33,876 nt of DNA from Haplomitrium mnioides (lineage: Eukaryota; Marchantiophyta; Haplomitriopsida; Calobryales): contig JBNGIS010008315.1 in NCBI GenBank assembly GCA_049999725.1, positions 1-33,876 of the forward strand, in the 5' to 3' direction. Below the pieces are notes generated by a model that had not been told where the DNA came from, searched no databases, and saw nothing but the letters and a program-made list of their open reading frames with translations. The position numbers and the translations under genes were made by a program. Position 1 is the stretch's first letter. Each line of letters begins with the position of its first letter. Of the stretch, positions 20,690-30,168 are shown in pieces.

Positions 20690-21780
20690 AACTAAGAGGA
20701 ACAAGGTACGTAATGGCAAAGAAGCAAAGCATGAAAAACTGGATGAAGTTTCATATGGGCCAATAAATCAAGTTTATAAACCACAATTCCAACGCATTGG
20801 GAGATAGAGAAAGGCCTAATGAAACATGCATAGACCGTGCAAACATCAAGCATAGGCAAGCGAATAGTAAACAACCACACTTTGTTGCCTACAACAAATG
20901 TCTCGTAATAGTGATGAGCATCATTATACTTCTTTTGACAAATTTACTCAATAACAAGCTTGTCATGAACAAGATGGAATTTACAATGGATTTATTGCAC
21001 AAAATCTTGAGTGGCTTCAACTTTGAAAGGTGTGCCTAGTTGTGAACCTATGGTAACCAAACTTGTTAGCGTCAAAGAGTGTTTACTATAGGTAAGAAAG
21101 CAAGAAGTAGTCTAAGTTGAGGCATTGACAGAGTTTTTGTAAGAAAACTCTACCAATGGTAGTAATAAATACTACTCCTCTTATTCTTCGAGTGTGAAGG
21201 CACACCACTCATCTTCAATCATATGATTTGTATACTCTGTTTGACCATTTGATTCAGGATGATATGTTATTGATATGGCTAATTTAGCCTCAAAGCATGA
21301 AAAGAAGCTTCTCCAAAACATACTGGTGAATTCAGTACCTCAATCTAAAATGAGTGTTGAGGAGAGACTATGTTGAGAAAAAAATTGCCTCCAAGTATAG
21401 TTGTGCCAACTCATGAGTTGTTGCTGTCTTGGTGGTGGCTCGAATGTGGATCATCTTGCTTAGCTTATCAACAAAAACCACTATAGAGTTATGCCTTTTG
21501 GAGGTAGTAGGAAGTTCATATACCAAATCAGCCAATAGTAAGATTGTTGTAGTAACTCGAGTGGTTTTGCTATGCCTATATATCCAACCACAACCATGTC
21601 ATGGACCTCTTAGAGCACAATGGTGGAAAGTGATGCATCTTGAGGCATCCAAAGTCTCTATTTTGGAAGAGTACACCTCGAACTTTATGGAGACCTTCTT
21701 TCTTCTTAGTGGTCTGAATCTCCAAATCATGTCAAGTGGTTTTCACAAGTTGTTGCCACCACTCGGGTTGAATTGAAACC
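20690..21780 (-). pseudogene. Integrase of the chromovirus
   Basis: In order on the minus strand: a remnant of the zinc-binding domain (HDMVVVGYIGIAKPLELLQQ, then SYYW), the core (LVYELPTTSKRHNSIVVFVD, DKLSKMIHI), the second acidic block as GTEFTSMFW preceded by a stop, the Glu block as YHPESNGQTEYTNHMIED, and the C-terminal part FIRPFSISQCVG, KLHPVFHALLL. These are textbook Ty3/gypsy integrase motifs. Several frameshifts and stops occur, for example the TAG before GTEF. Confidence 0.88.
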
Positions 21781-21784
21781 ATTG

Positions 21785-22175
21785 AAACTTAATTAGCCTA
21801 AGGCATACGTGACAAAAGATCTGCTAATTGATTTTTACCTTCCAGATATGTAATCTTTATATGATATCTTTGACGCCACTTTGCCCAACAAACTTGGGGT
21901 TTCGATAGATCCTTTTTGTGTCTCCAAATAGACCAAGGGCTTGTGATTAGTCTCTACAATAAACTCCTTGTCATCCAAGTAGTGTTTCCAATATTTGGTG
22001 GTAAGTACAATGGCCAACTCTTCTCGCTTTGTTGTATGGTAGCTCTACTTTGCAACTTGCAATTTCTTTGTGAGGAAACCCATAGTATGCCATCCATCCT
22101 CTCATTCTTGGAAGAAAACTCCACCGACAATAATCCTTGAGGCATACACCGCAATCTTGATAGGCTTAGTCAAAT
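21785..22175 (-). pseudogene. RNase H domain of the chromovirus
   Basis: The minus strand shows an acidic start (KIAVYAS), a G-V-F-F-Q-E strand, then LAIVLTTKYWKHYLDDKEF and VETNHKPLVYLETQKG, matching the A-V-x-A-L-x-x-W-R-H-Y-L and T-D-H-x-S-L pattern of gypsy RNase H. The Asp of TDH is Asn here (TNH). Frames 22154-21954 and 22017-21835 share the domain, so a frameshift lies near 22000. Confidence 0.85.
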
Positions 22176-22836
22176 CATACCACTTGAAGATAAGTGCATG
22201 ATGCATCCTTCAAGGTTGGAAAGGCTAGCTCCTCTCGAGATCCCTATTTCCAACACATATTTTTCCCAAGCAACCTAGTCAAAGCATGCACGATGCATGC
22301 AAATTCTTACACAAAGTGCCGATATAAATATGTCAAACATAAAAAAAACCACATAATTGGGTAATATCTTCTGGAGCTATCAACCATTGAATTGTGTCAA
22401 GTTTATCTTGCATCACCTATGTCCCTTTAATACTATCATGATAGCCAAGATAGTCTACTTATGATCTTCCAAATTTGTACTCGGAAGGTTTTGCATATAT
22501 TTAATGGTCCCGTAGGACCTACAATACTTGCCGCAACTACTTTTGATGCTTATGAAGGTTCGGCTACAAATCAAAGTAGCATCAAGAAAGACAACTACAA
22601 ACTTGTTAAGAAATAGGCAAGAGATAGCATTCATTAACCCCATGAATATGGTAGAAGCATTGGTCAACCAAAATGACATCACAAGATACTCAAAGTGGTT
22701 ATAATGACTTTGAAATGCCATTTTAGAAACATCTTCATCCATCACCCGTATTTGTTGATAGCTACTATACAAATCTAGCTTTGTAAAGAATTTAGCTCCA
22801 TGAAGTTGATAAAAAAATCATCTATTAATAGAAATG
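22176..22836 (-). pseudogene. RT palm and thumb of the chromovirus (3' part)
   Basis: The minus strand reads IDDFFYQLHGAKFFTKLDLY, SSYQQIRV, HFEYLVMSFWLTNAS and then NKFVVVFLDAT, where the YxDD box has become F-L-D-A: the second catalytic Asp is lost. The segment starts right beside the copia insertion at 22837 and continues the RT part at 23277-23440. Confidence 0.9.
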
Positions 22837-23276
22837 TGTTGTAATATGTACTTAACCCTAGTTTATTATCTAGTTAGTTAACTTAACCCTAGTCTAGTAA
22901 AGAGGTAGTTATAACCTTACCTCTTTGTATATTGAGATATTAATACATACATGAGAGAAGTTTGGAGGAGTGAATATAATTGTTGCATACAATCCATAAC
23001 ACGTTATCAGCACGTGAAGGCTCTAAGAGAGAAAAATAAAATTTCCATAAAAAATTTATTCTTATTTATATTACAATTTATATAAAATATTTTTAATATA
23101 TTTTTAAAGAGGAACGAAGAAGGAAGGACATGCGGTGCAATTTTTGGCATATAAGTTGATTTTCGCGAAGGAGGAATCTATCGATTTGCTTCTCCTATAT
23201 TTCGAGCAATCTGTGAAACACATTGAAGAAATTGCAGAAATTCTTTTAAGATTTTTGGGAGTTTGTTGAACATCTC
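22837..23276 (+). mobile_element. Copia-type LTR with primer site and leader, inserted in chromovirus RT
   Basis: A 161-base LTR (22837-22997) starts TGTTGTAATATG and ends ACAATCCA. It is followed by CACGTTATCAGCACG (23001-23015), a primer-site neighbourhood I know from plant copia elements. About 260 bases of leader follow; no gag motif and no second LTR are seen, so this is a truncated insertion. The chromovirus RT resumes at about 23277, and on the minus strand the residues expected between the two RT parts are almost all present. Imperfect flanking repeats gaaat (22831) and aaaat (about 23277) may be the target duplication. Confidence 0.75.
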
Positions 23277-23450
23277 CAAAATTTATTTTTCACAATTTGT
23301 TGATTTTATGTTCGATAATCAATGCACATCCACAAGCTGCCATATTTCTTCTTCACAAACAAAATAAAAACACTATATGGAGAAATACTAGATTGAATGA
23401 ATCCTTTGAAAAGCAACTCTTGAAATTATGCCTTGCATTCCTTAAGCTTA
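23277..23450 (-). pseudogene. RT fingers of the chromovirus (5' part)
   Basis: The minus strand reads SSISPYSVFILFVKKKYGSL, then WMCIDYRT, a stop, NQQIVKNKF. This is the S-x-S-P-Y-S ... K-K-K-D-G-S-x-R-M-C-I-D-Y-R signature of gypsy RT. It is separated from the palm only by the copia insertion. Confidence 0.9.
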
Positions 23451-23719
23451 TTTGGGGTCAATCAATATGGTGCTTTGCAAGGGGGAGTGCTTCTTGGAGT
23501 TACTTCAATTTTGTGATCAATGAGCCTTCAAGGAGGAAATTTAAAGGATAGATCATTCCAAAACACATCCTTAAAATCCTCCAATATTCTATAAAGCTCT
23601 TTTGGTACTGAGAAGCCCTCATTTATACCCATCATAGTGTTCTCCACATCTAGAATCAACCTCAAAAATAAGAGATCCCCTAGAGTGATGGCATTGATGC
23701 CCATAACAAAGAGTGGTAG

Positions 23720-24070
23720 ACTTCACACACATAATCGGATATGATATTGGTAAATCTTCTATTGTGGCATTGTTATTGACATCATTTGCCAATCAACTTG
23801 AAGAATATGTTGCTCTATCTAGGGCATTCCAAGAATAATATCATAGCATATAAGACGAATCACTCTCAATTTTAATTTCTCCACATACTTACTCATCTTC
23901 AACTCAATGCTTTGAGGTAGAGTTTTAATCAACTCTATCTACCTGTTTGGTAGTTGTACCTTCTCATTTTGGTTCTTCTCTAAAGAAGTACCAAGTTTCA
24001 ATGCAATAGTTGTAGACAAAAAGTACTATATATCTCTATGGTCAATAAAACCCCTCTTTTATACTCCTTC
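23720..24070 (-). pseudogene. Retropepsin of the chromovirus
   Basis: The minus strand shows FIDHRDI, stop, YFLSTTIALKLGTSLEKN, and later DIILGMP with a stop where the usual Trp stands, then VDWQMMSI. This matches the D-S-G-A-T-x-N-F-I ... I-L-G-M-x-W-L layout, with the catalytic D-S-G decayed to D-H-R. Confidence 0.72.
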
Positions 24071-24303
24071 TAGCTTTCTTTTAGTCATGATAAGTTGTAA
24101 CGCTTTTCCTCCCAAGTGATTATTGTTCTTCTTCCACTTGGACACTATGTCTCCTCTCTATTGTCTCAAACCAATAAGATGGTGAAGGTGTCTTATTGGT
24201 TGTTATCGCTTTCTTGAAACTCATTGCTTTGCTGACGTCAATTTTCTTTGCCGCTCATATTGTTAGAAAGTCGTCGTATAGGTTCATTGTTTCTCCCAAC
24301 TCT

Positions 24304-24345
24304 ACAATTAGGAGAGATATGGCCAAATCTCCCACATTTTAAACA
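24304..24345 (-). pseudogene. gag zinc knuckle of the chromovirus
   Basis: CLKCGRFGHISPNC is a perfect C-x2-C-x4-H-x4-C. It lies between gag and protease as expected. Confidence 0.9.
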
Positions 24346-24399
24346 CTCGCAAGTTTGCACTCTAGTTGTTTCACTTGGCTACCTAGTTGAGATGGCAAT

Positions 24400-25500
24400 G
24401 ATGCCCGTAGAACCAATTGGAATCTAAGATTCCTACCATTTTGAAGATTCTTATGTGGAAAAAAGTTATCCCTTCATCTAATGTGACCCAACTTCATTGG
24501 TGTTGGTCAAGGTTGATGAATAGTGCTATGAAAAAGCTTATTATGCTCATGTATTAGTGAAATTTCATTTTTTTGAGCTATCAAAATAGCTTTCTTTACA
24601 TTGTCATGATCTCACAAGATTACTTCTTGTTGAGCTCTCCATTCCTAATCCTCATTTGAAGTTGTCCAATGCTCTAGTTGAACTCATATCCACAATTTGA
24701 ACATGTAGATTATAGAAGGCTTCAATGTACTAATGGACATTTCCATATTGTGTCAACTCCCATAATTTCATTTGAGCCATTGTTAAAGCATACAAAACTT
24801 GGAATTTTTGGAGAAATCTTTGTTTTAGTGTGCTCCAAGAAAGTAATTGCCCTTCACTTCTTCGGAATCACTCCTAAGTTTGTAGCCATGTTAAGGTGGT
24901 GTCCAAGAAGAATGATGTAGCAAAGAGACCTTGATCTATATCTAATGTTGATGGAAAATAAGACTTCCATTTGATAAATCCAACCCTCAAGCAAACCTAT
25001 CTCTTGGCTACCACGGTAGGGTTCTACCTTGCAAGACTTTGTCATCCTTTGTAGCAAGGTATCTTGATTGACCTCTATGTGTGACTATTGCCATATCTGA
25101 AGTTGCGCAATTTGGTTCAATAACAAACTATTCTTCTCTTATCGTGTTGTCAAAGAGGCTTTCATTGCTTAGAACCTCAACATCATGTATTGAAGTTGTT
25201 GCTTATGTTATGCATTTCCCAATTCTGCAACCTCATTTTCAACACTTCCCATTGTATGATGTTTGTAGCACTTTAGTTAATTGACAATTTGAGGAGTTTA
25301 ATATAAAACAAAGTTTGTGTAACTCCAAACTTCGGTATAAGTCACAACATGGTAAGAAATGGTAGATCAGATTCTATTACTTTGCGTAAAAAATCAAAGC
25401 CAAAATGGTGGACCAATCATAGCCTATACACCTGCTTATCTATATATTGGATTTGGATACTAAAAAGATTGACAAGTAGAAACCTATGTGTAATGTTAGT
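24400..25500 (-). pseudogene. gag of the chromovirus
   Basis: The clearest part is 25057-24854: a G-W-I-Y-Q-M-E segment (EGWIYQMEVLFSINIRY), then SLCYIILLGHH, the typical start of chromoviral capsid (D-P-x-G-W-I ... F). The rest is scattered over frames with stops. The start codon region, between the PBS at 25558 and about 25300, is not readable. Confidence 0.65.
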
Positions 25501-25557
25501 CCCTCTATCCATCTTGTCCATCTATTCACAAATCTTCCAACATGCAAGCAAAACCTT

Positions 25558-25569
25558 GCTTTGATACAA
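25558..25569 (-). other. Primer binding site, initiator Met-tRNA type (decayed)
   Basis: The minus strand reads TTGTATCAAAGC; the usual site is TGGTATCAGAGC, so 10 of 12 positions match. It begins one base inside the LTR end at 25571. Confidence 0.82.
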
Positions 25570-25570
25570 T

Positions 25571-26074
25571 TGTAAAAACTCTCATCTAACTAGTAGTACA
25601 TCAATACACTCTTGTCCAAAGAACTCGACTTACTAGTAGCACATCAATATACTCTTATGCAAAGAAGATAAGCTCAAAAAAAGGAAAGGAAAAGAGAGAA
25701 GAGAGAGAAAAAGATTTCTTACAAGACTTTCCAAACTTCCGAATGAAGGAGAAAGACCAAGCCCTTTAAATTTATACTTCATTTACAAGACTTCACTAAG
25801 AAGTCGCCTCAGTTCTTAGGAACCTTCCTTGGTCTCTTTCTAGAATCCTCTATGCTTCTGACTTATTCTAGAAGCTTCTCTTCTAGAGTCTTCTTTCTTC
25901 ATCTAGAAGTGTCTCTAGCTTTCTCATACCTTCAAGAAGCTTCCCTCAGCTTCTTCTTCTCCTATCTTCTAGAAACTTCTCTAAGCTTCTTCTTCTAGAA
26001 ACTTCTTCTTTGTTAACTAACTTTAGCAATAACTAGATCTAGAAGTTCCGCCAAGTTTAGTAGACCTTGTTACA
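25571..26074 (-). repeat. 5' LTR of the chromovirus (504 bp) with internal tandem duplication
   Basis: It aligns with 19984-20446 but is 41 bases longer. The excess is an imperfect tandem duplication near its inner end: 25578-25622 and 25623-25665 both read act...actagtag...acatcaata...actctt...aaaga. It starts TGTAAAAACTC and ends CTTGTTACA. Confidence 0.92.
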
Positions 26075-26276
26075 AGATCCAAAAGTGAGCCTTGTATGCG
26101 CATGAGAGCCAACATACAAATCAAGCAATTAAAGTTTACTTCTTCAAGGAATTTTCAAAACACCAAACTCTATGTGCCCATGGGTTTTGACACTCCAACC
26201 AAACTTCATTACTTCAAAATTAGAGCTCTTCTAGAGAACTCCAAGCAAAATAGTGACACTTTTAAGATTGCTTAAT
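26075..26276 (+). pseudogene. Coding-like segment right of the chromovirus, unknown
   Basis: The plus strand is open for 66 codons to a TAA at about 26274: RSKSEPCMRMRANIQIKQLK, NTKLYVPMGFDTPTKLHYFK, ALLENSKQNSDTFKIA. No family recognised. The first 30 bases resemble the 30 bases left of the chromovirus (aaagtgagcc...tatgcgcatgaga against aaagagtgaaccc...tatgcataaga), beyond the 5-base duplication. Confidence 0.4.
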
Positions 26277-26289
26277 GAAATTAACGTCA

Positions 26290-26865
26290 CAATCTTAAGA
26301 ATGTTGTTCATATATCTTTATTAACAATTGATGAACTTCAAGATGACAAAGTCCAAGATGAGAATGTATTTGATGACATGACTTCGAGAATAGAATTGCA
26401 AGACTAATTCAATTTTGATTGCAATATGTTGCTGAGTTTGGCAGCATTCAAATAAACTATTACTTTTGCTCAAGTTAGACTTGAAACCATGATGGAAGAG
26501 ACATCTAAAAATTGAAAGAGGCTGATCAGATCTTCAGATGAAAGTCCAAGCAATATTTCCCAATTAGAAAATATTTTATTGGAGTTGTTGCCAAGAGCTT
26601 CAATTATTCTTGAAAAATGTTTCTATATATTCAAGATTTTTGTGAGGACTTTGTTTTGTTTTGGTTGAGCTCTTCCACAACTAAGATATGTTTACTTAGG
26701 TTTAACAAGCATACTCTAAAACCAAAGTATACTTTGGATGATGTAGAAGATCTTAAAGATTTTTCTTTGTCTTCAATGGTTGAATTCACATACTGTCTAA
26801 ATCTTGAATATGATCCTTTTCTCCAATGGTTAGATTCACATACAGTCCAAATCAACTAACCCAAC
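26290..26865 (+). pseudogene. Coding-like segment, unknown
   Basis: Readable plus-strand pieces are TIDELQDDKVQDENVFDDM, then SQLENILLELLPRASIILEK, then in another frame (26617-26859) YTLDDVEDLKDFSLSSMVEF and NLEYDPFLQWLDSHTVQIN. Acidic and Leu-rich; no family recognised. A related phrase occurs twice about 60 bases apart (caatggttgaattcacatac and caatggttagattcacatac), a small duplication. Confidence 0.35.
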
Positions 26866-27169
26866 ATAAGAGTTCTTTATATAGGCCAAAATTCAAGCAA
26901 ATAAATCTTTTATGCGACAATGTTTTGCCAAAAGTCCATCATGACAAGAGCGTTATAAAGACTTGATTTAATTTTAAGGTTGAGGAGAATTTCATGTTGT
27001 CCAAATAATTTGTCATTGTGCAAGACAAATTTCATCGAAGTTGTCAAAGAAACATACTTTTGACAAAGCATGAAGAATCACAATATAATATTATAATAGA
27101 GAATACCAAGAAAAGAATCAAATTTTAGCAATTGATTTACTTGCCATGGTAGCACCATTGTATCTAGAA

Positions 27170-27450
27170 GAGCAATCAAGCTAACATTATCCGTAGGGAA
27201 AGATAGAATCCAAAGGATGCAAGAATTAAGAAATGTAGATCATATATTCCCTTTTGGAAAGAAAGTCTTATTTGCTAGAGGGATATTTTCATGTGAGTTG
27301 ATGGATAATATTTTTCAAGTATGCAATAAAAGTATGCCAACTTATAAAATATATAATTTTCCCAATAAATTTACCAAATGGGAGGTTTATGACTATTATG
27401 CAACTTATGTGAAAGAGAAGGATACCAATTGCATTTTTATATTTCTCTGA
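27170..27450 (+). CDS. Uninterrupted 93-codon segment, unknown protein, probably an exon
   Basis: The plus strand is open from about 27170 to the stop at 27448; the first ATG is 27217. The protein contains MQELRNVDHIFPFGKKVLFA, MPTYKIYNFPNKFTKWEVYD and YYATYVKEKD, rich in aromatic residues and well mixed, unlike chance translation of AT-rich DNA. It has no stops, in contrast with its surroundings. Position suggests an N-terminal part of the transposase-like gene whose core begins near 28700, but I cannot name a domain. Confidence 0.45.
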
Positions 27451-27690
27451 TTCTACAAAGTATTAGAGAAAACCTTTCACTAATGTCAAAAGTTATAAAC
27501 ACAATAGATTGGCTATTCGTGAAATGTGTGAAAAGATTAAATCATTGTAGAAGAGATCCGTTCTAGAGTTCGACAAAGGGAAAAAAAAATATTTGGCTTT
27601 TGCTATTCACGATTGTTATATTTCTTTTTGTATTCTTCATTAAATACACTATTTTGAAATCAGAAAGTTTAACAGATTCCAAATGCCCAA
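27451..27690. other. Non-coding or decayed stretch between exon-like segment and minisatellite
   Basis: Pieces such as YKVLEKTFH appear on the plus strand near 27455-27480 but the frame closes quickly. Nothing else is supported. Confidence 0.3.
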
Positions 27691-28450
27691 GAGACTCTAA
27701 GTGCTCACAAGATTTGTTATTTTTGTTTGTAGCTCTTTGTGCGCAAGGAGAACAAGCGCCCAAAAGATTTGTTATTATTGTTTGTAACCCTATGTGTGCA
27801 TAGAGTCTATACTCATATAGGATTTGTTATTATTTGTTGTGACCCTATTCAAGCATAGGATTCTTTAACTCTAAAGACACATAGAATTTTTTTACTGTTG
27901 TTTGTAACAATTTGAGTACAGAGGGTTCATTATTGTTGTTTGTAGCCCTATGCGTACATAGAGTTTTTGCATGTAAAAGATTTATTATTGTTGTTTGTAA
28001 CCTTATGTATGCAAAAAATTTGTTATTATTTTTTGTAATTATGTTTTCATAGAGTTTAGGTGCATCTATAATTTTTTGTTATTGTTTCTAACTCTTTGCA
28101 TAATTAATATTTAAGAACACAATGGACTATATATTGTTTGTGAACCAAGCCACACCTAAGACTCAAAAATAGCTTGGGATTTGTTGTTGTTGTTTGCAAC
28201 CTCTAGTGTGCCTACAGCCCAACCCTATACTAGAGTTGTTGTTGTTGTTGTTGTTTGTAATCTCTAGTGTGTCTATAGCCCAAGCCTACACTAGAGTTGT
28301 TGTTGTTGTTTGTAATCTCTAGTGTGCCTATAGCCCAAGCCTGCACTAGAGTTGTTGTTGTTGTTGTTGTTTGCAACCCCAACGCACATCGAGTCTATGC
28401 ACAAATAAAACATACACTCCTTGCAAACTTAGGATTTGTTGTTGTTTTTG
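27690..28450. repeat. Degenerate minisatellite with TTGTTATTGTTGTTTGTAACC units
   Basis: A repeating alternation of a T/G-rich block (attgttgtttgtaacc) and a block built on ctatgcgcacatagagt. About a dozen degenerate units of about 45-65 bases can be followed. The array becomes regular at 28201-28351. It lies in a probable intron or gap of the plus-strand gene remnant. Confidence 0.7.
28201..28351. repeat. Three tandem 35-base hairpin units spaced by (GTT)n
   Basis: Units at 28201-28235, 28262-28296 and 28317-28351 each begin CTCTAGTGT and end in its complement, perfect in unit 2 (ACACTAGAG) and with one change in units 1 and 3. The loops share cctatagcccaagcct. Between them are pure GTT runs whose length differs by two triplets (starts 61 and 55 bases apart). 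Confidence 0.85.
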
Positions 28451-28690
28451 GTAATCCTTTGCATGTTTAAGACTCTTTGAACTCACGATATTCATTTTCT
28501 CTAGTGTTATCTCATAACTAAAGAGTTAGAGTTGTGGTTTCTACCCATCTTCTCTCTTAACACTCAAAGCGCATAGAGGACTCTTTTTTTTTGTTCTTGC
28601 TTTACTTAAAGCTTACTATTTCTCTTTGAAACCCTACACGTGCAAGACATTCCTCCCAACCTCTTTTCAAATTCTCAATTAAAATACCTC
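28451..28690. other. AT-rich stretch, no feature
   Basis: Contains a T-run at about 28585 and no recognised motif. Confidence 0.35.
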
Positions 28691-28699
28691 TTTTGTGGT

Positions 28700-29240
28700 G
28701 TGGTCAAATATAGGTGCCAATTGTTTCTTCATCATGACCAACAAATAAAAGAAAGAACTCAAACAGTTGAAAAAATACTATTGTGATGGTCAAATGTACT
28801 TAAGCATTGTGATCCATGGTATGGATAAGAAAAAACAATGATTTCAAATTGGCCATCACCATCAAAGAATATCAATAAAGCTTTTTTGGTGGGTGTGCAC
28901 ATTGTTGGTCCTTTAATTTTCAATCATACTCTTGCTTTGAGGGTCTTTTTAACTTATAGAAATTTGAGGAGTGACTCTAGCTTGACCGTTACAAAGTTGA
29001 ACAAAAATATTTTATGAGTTTCAAGAGTCATTACCTCATTTATTGTATCTATAGCTCAATAATACAACATGAGAGAATAAGAATTTCATTTTGTTAGATA
29101 TCTTAGTCTCATGGTTGGCAAATGTTTTTTTTTAAATCAATGTGAGATTTTTTATGGTCGGCCAAATCTATGAGCAAATTGATCAGGTATTCATCAAATT
29201 TTTGAATATTTTGAAATATGTCAAGGCTTTTATGCTAATG
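28700..29240 (+). pseudogene. Core of a DUF7869-type transposase-like protein (decayed)
   Basis: Five blocks on the plus strand match, in order, the family pattern I know for DUF7869 proteins. (1) FLHHDQQIKERTQTVEKIL near 28730. (2) YLSIVIHGMDKKK at 28794-28835, family DGMDQxK. (3) After a shift in the A-run at 28830-28835, KTMISNWPSP, GVHIVGPLIFNHTLALRVFL and SDSSLTVTKLNK, family G-V-L-V-H-G ... H-D-S-N-L-T. (4) SLPHLLYL, TAG, LNNTT, TGA, ENKNF at 29028-29087, family L-x-L-D-N-C-x-x-E-N-K-N. (5) FMVGQIYEQIDQVF at 29151-29192, family V-G-H-T-H-E-D-I-D-Q-x-F. The presumed acidic residues are D-to-H, D-to-N and altered H/D here, so it is inactive. The family name rests on memory. Confidence 0.68.
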
Positions 29241-29880
29241 AGTTGTAGCTAGGCACTAAAATTGTAATATAATCCAAAACTAAAAGTACTTTTGTACTCG
29301 AGGTTTGGGATTTCAATTTTTTTCTACAACAACCTCCTTCTTTGGTTCAAGAGATTGATAATATAACTTTCAATCAATAATTCAAGCTCAAGTTGAGTGA
29401 TTTCGATGCAAAGATTTGAAGCAAAAGAATTTCCACATATGAATTTTGGGTACCTTGAGATGGTATTCAATAGCTCAAATGTTTATTGAAAGTGTACAAG
29501 AAAATTCTCAATTCAATGTTGATCCCCTTGAAGGTTTACTCTAAAATCAAGTGATCTTAAAAAGAAGCAAGAGAAGTTGATGTAGTCAAAGTGGTCTTTG
29601 TAAAAACATTGTACATGAGAACTACAACAAGCAGTTTGAGGATTTTCACATTTAGTACTGGAGTGAGTTCTCTCTTGCTCAACACGAGATTGCATCGTAT
29701 ATCATTGAAAGAAAGAAAAGAGGATTCAAAATAGAATTCACATTTCAAGTTTCACATTGTACAAGCTCTTGTAATGAGTCTCAAAATGTTGGTGTACCTT
29801 CTCAAGTTGATGTTCAAAAACAAGAGGAAGGTACTCCGATTAAACGTATATTTTTTTCCTGTCAAGTAATATGTGATTGA
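29241..29880 (+). pseudogene. Continuation of the transposase-like gene (decayed)
   Basis: Plus-strand pieces follow block 5 of the core: KFLNILKYVKAFMLM, later STYEFWVP near 29430, and an open stretch at about 29655-29830 with SEFSLAQHEIASYIIERKKR and GFKIEFTFQVSH before several stops. The order after the D-I-D-Q block fits the long C-terminal region of the family, but homology is weak. Confidence 0.45.
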
Positions 29881-30120
29881 GCTTCTGAGCTGAGAAAAGG
29901 AACCGTTTCACATCAAGCAAGATACACTTACAAATTTGGCAACATATATGATGTGAAAATCAAAATGTTTATGTGTGTTGTTGCATCATTGGACCCAAAG
30001 AGCAAACTGTTTTGGATTGCAAAGGTACTCAAAGTTTTGTCATTTTATAAGGAAGAACCTCCAAACCCAAAACAAGTATGTGTTCAATGGTTTCTTTTTG
30101 TGGATGTTTTTTTCTCTTGA
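29881..30120 (+). pseudogene. C-terminal segment with FWIAKVLKV / VCVQWF motif
   Basis: The plus strand is open for 79 codons ending in TGA at 30118-30120: ARYTYKFGNIYDVKIKMF, ASLDPKSKLFWIAKVLKVL, PPNPKQVCVQWF. The F-W-I-A-K-V ... V-x-V-x-W pattern, a short barrel-like module (weak inference), occurs at the C-terminus of plant proteins of the same transposase-like group as far as I recall. It follows the core at the right distance. Confidence 0.5.
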
Positions 30121-30168
30121 AGTTATTGTCTAGAAAATGCATCCTCATCCTCCCAAGAAAACCAATGC

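Larger units (their letters stand above)
19984..26074 (-). mobile_element. Chromovirus (Ty3/gypsy with chromodomain), nearly full length, dead
   Basis: Read on the minus strand: LTR 26074-25571, Met-tRNA-like PBS 25569-25558, gag, zinc knuckle, protease, RT, RNase H, integrase, chromodomain, polypurine tract, LTR 20446-19984. The flanks agatt (19979-19983) and agatc (26075-26079) are a 5-base target duplication with one change. The chromodomain after integrase defines the chromovirus branch. The two LTRs differ at about one site in eight in a sample I compared by eye, so insertion is old. All genes carry stops, and a copia-type piece splits RT. Confidence 0.92.

Noticed and set aside
20797-21039. 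Plus-strand frame of 80 codons
   Set aside because: It is antisense to the chromovirus integrase C-terminal part and has no motif of its own.
27690-28450. Regularly spaced repeats considered as a CRISPR array
   Set aside because: Units are degenerate, of uneven length, in plant retrotransposon-rich DNA, without spacers or Cas genes. They are minisatellites.
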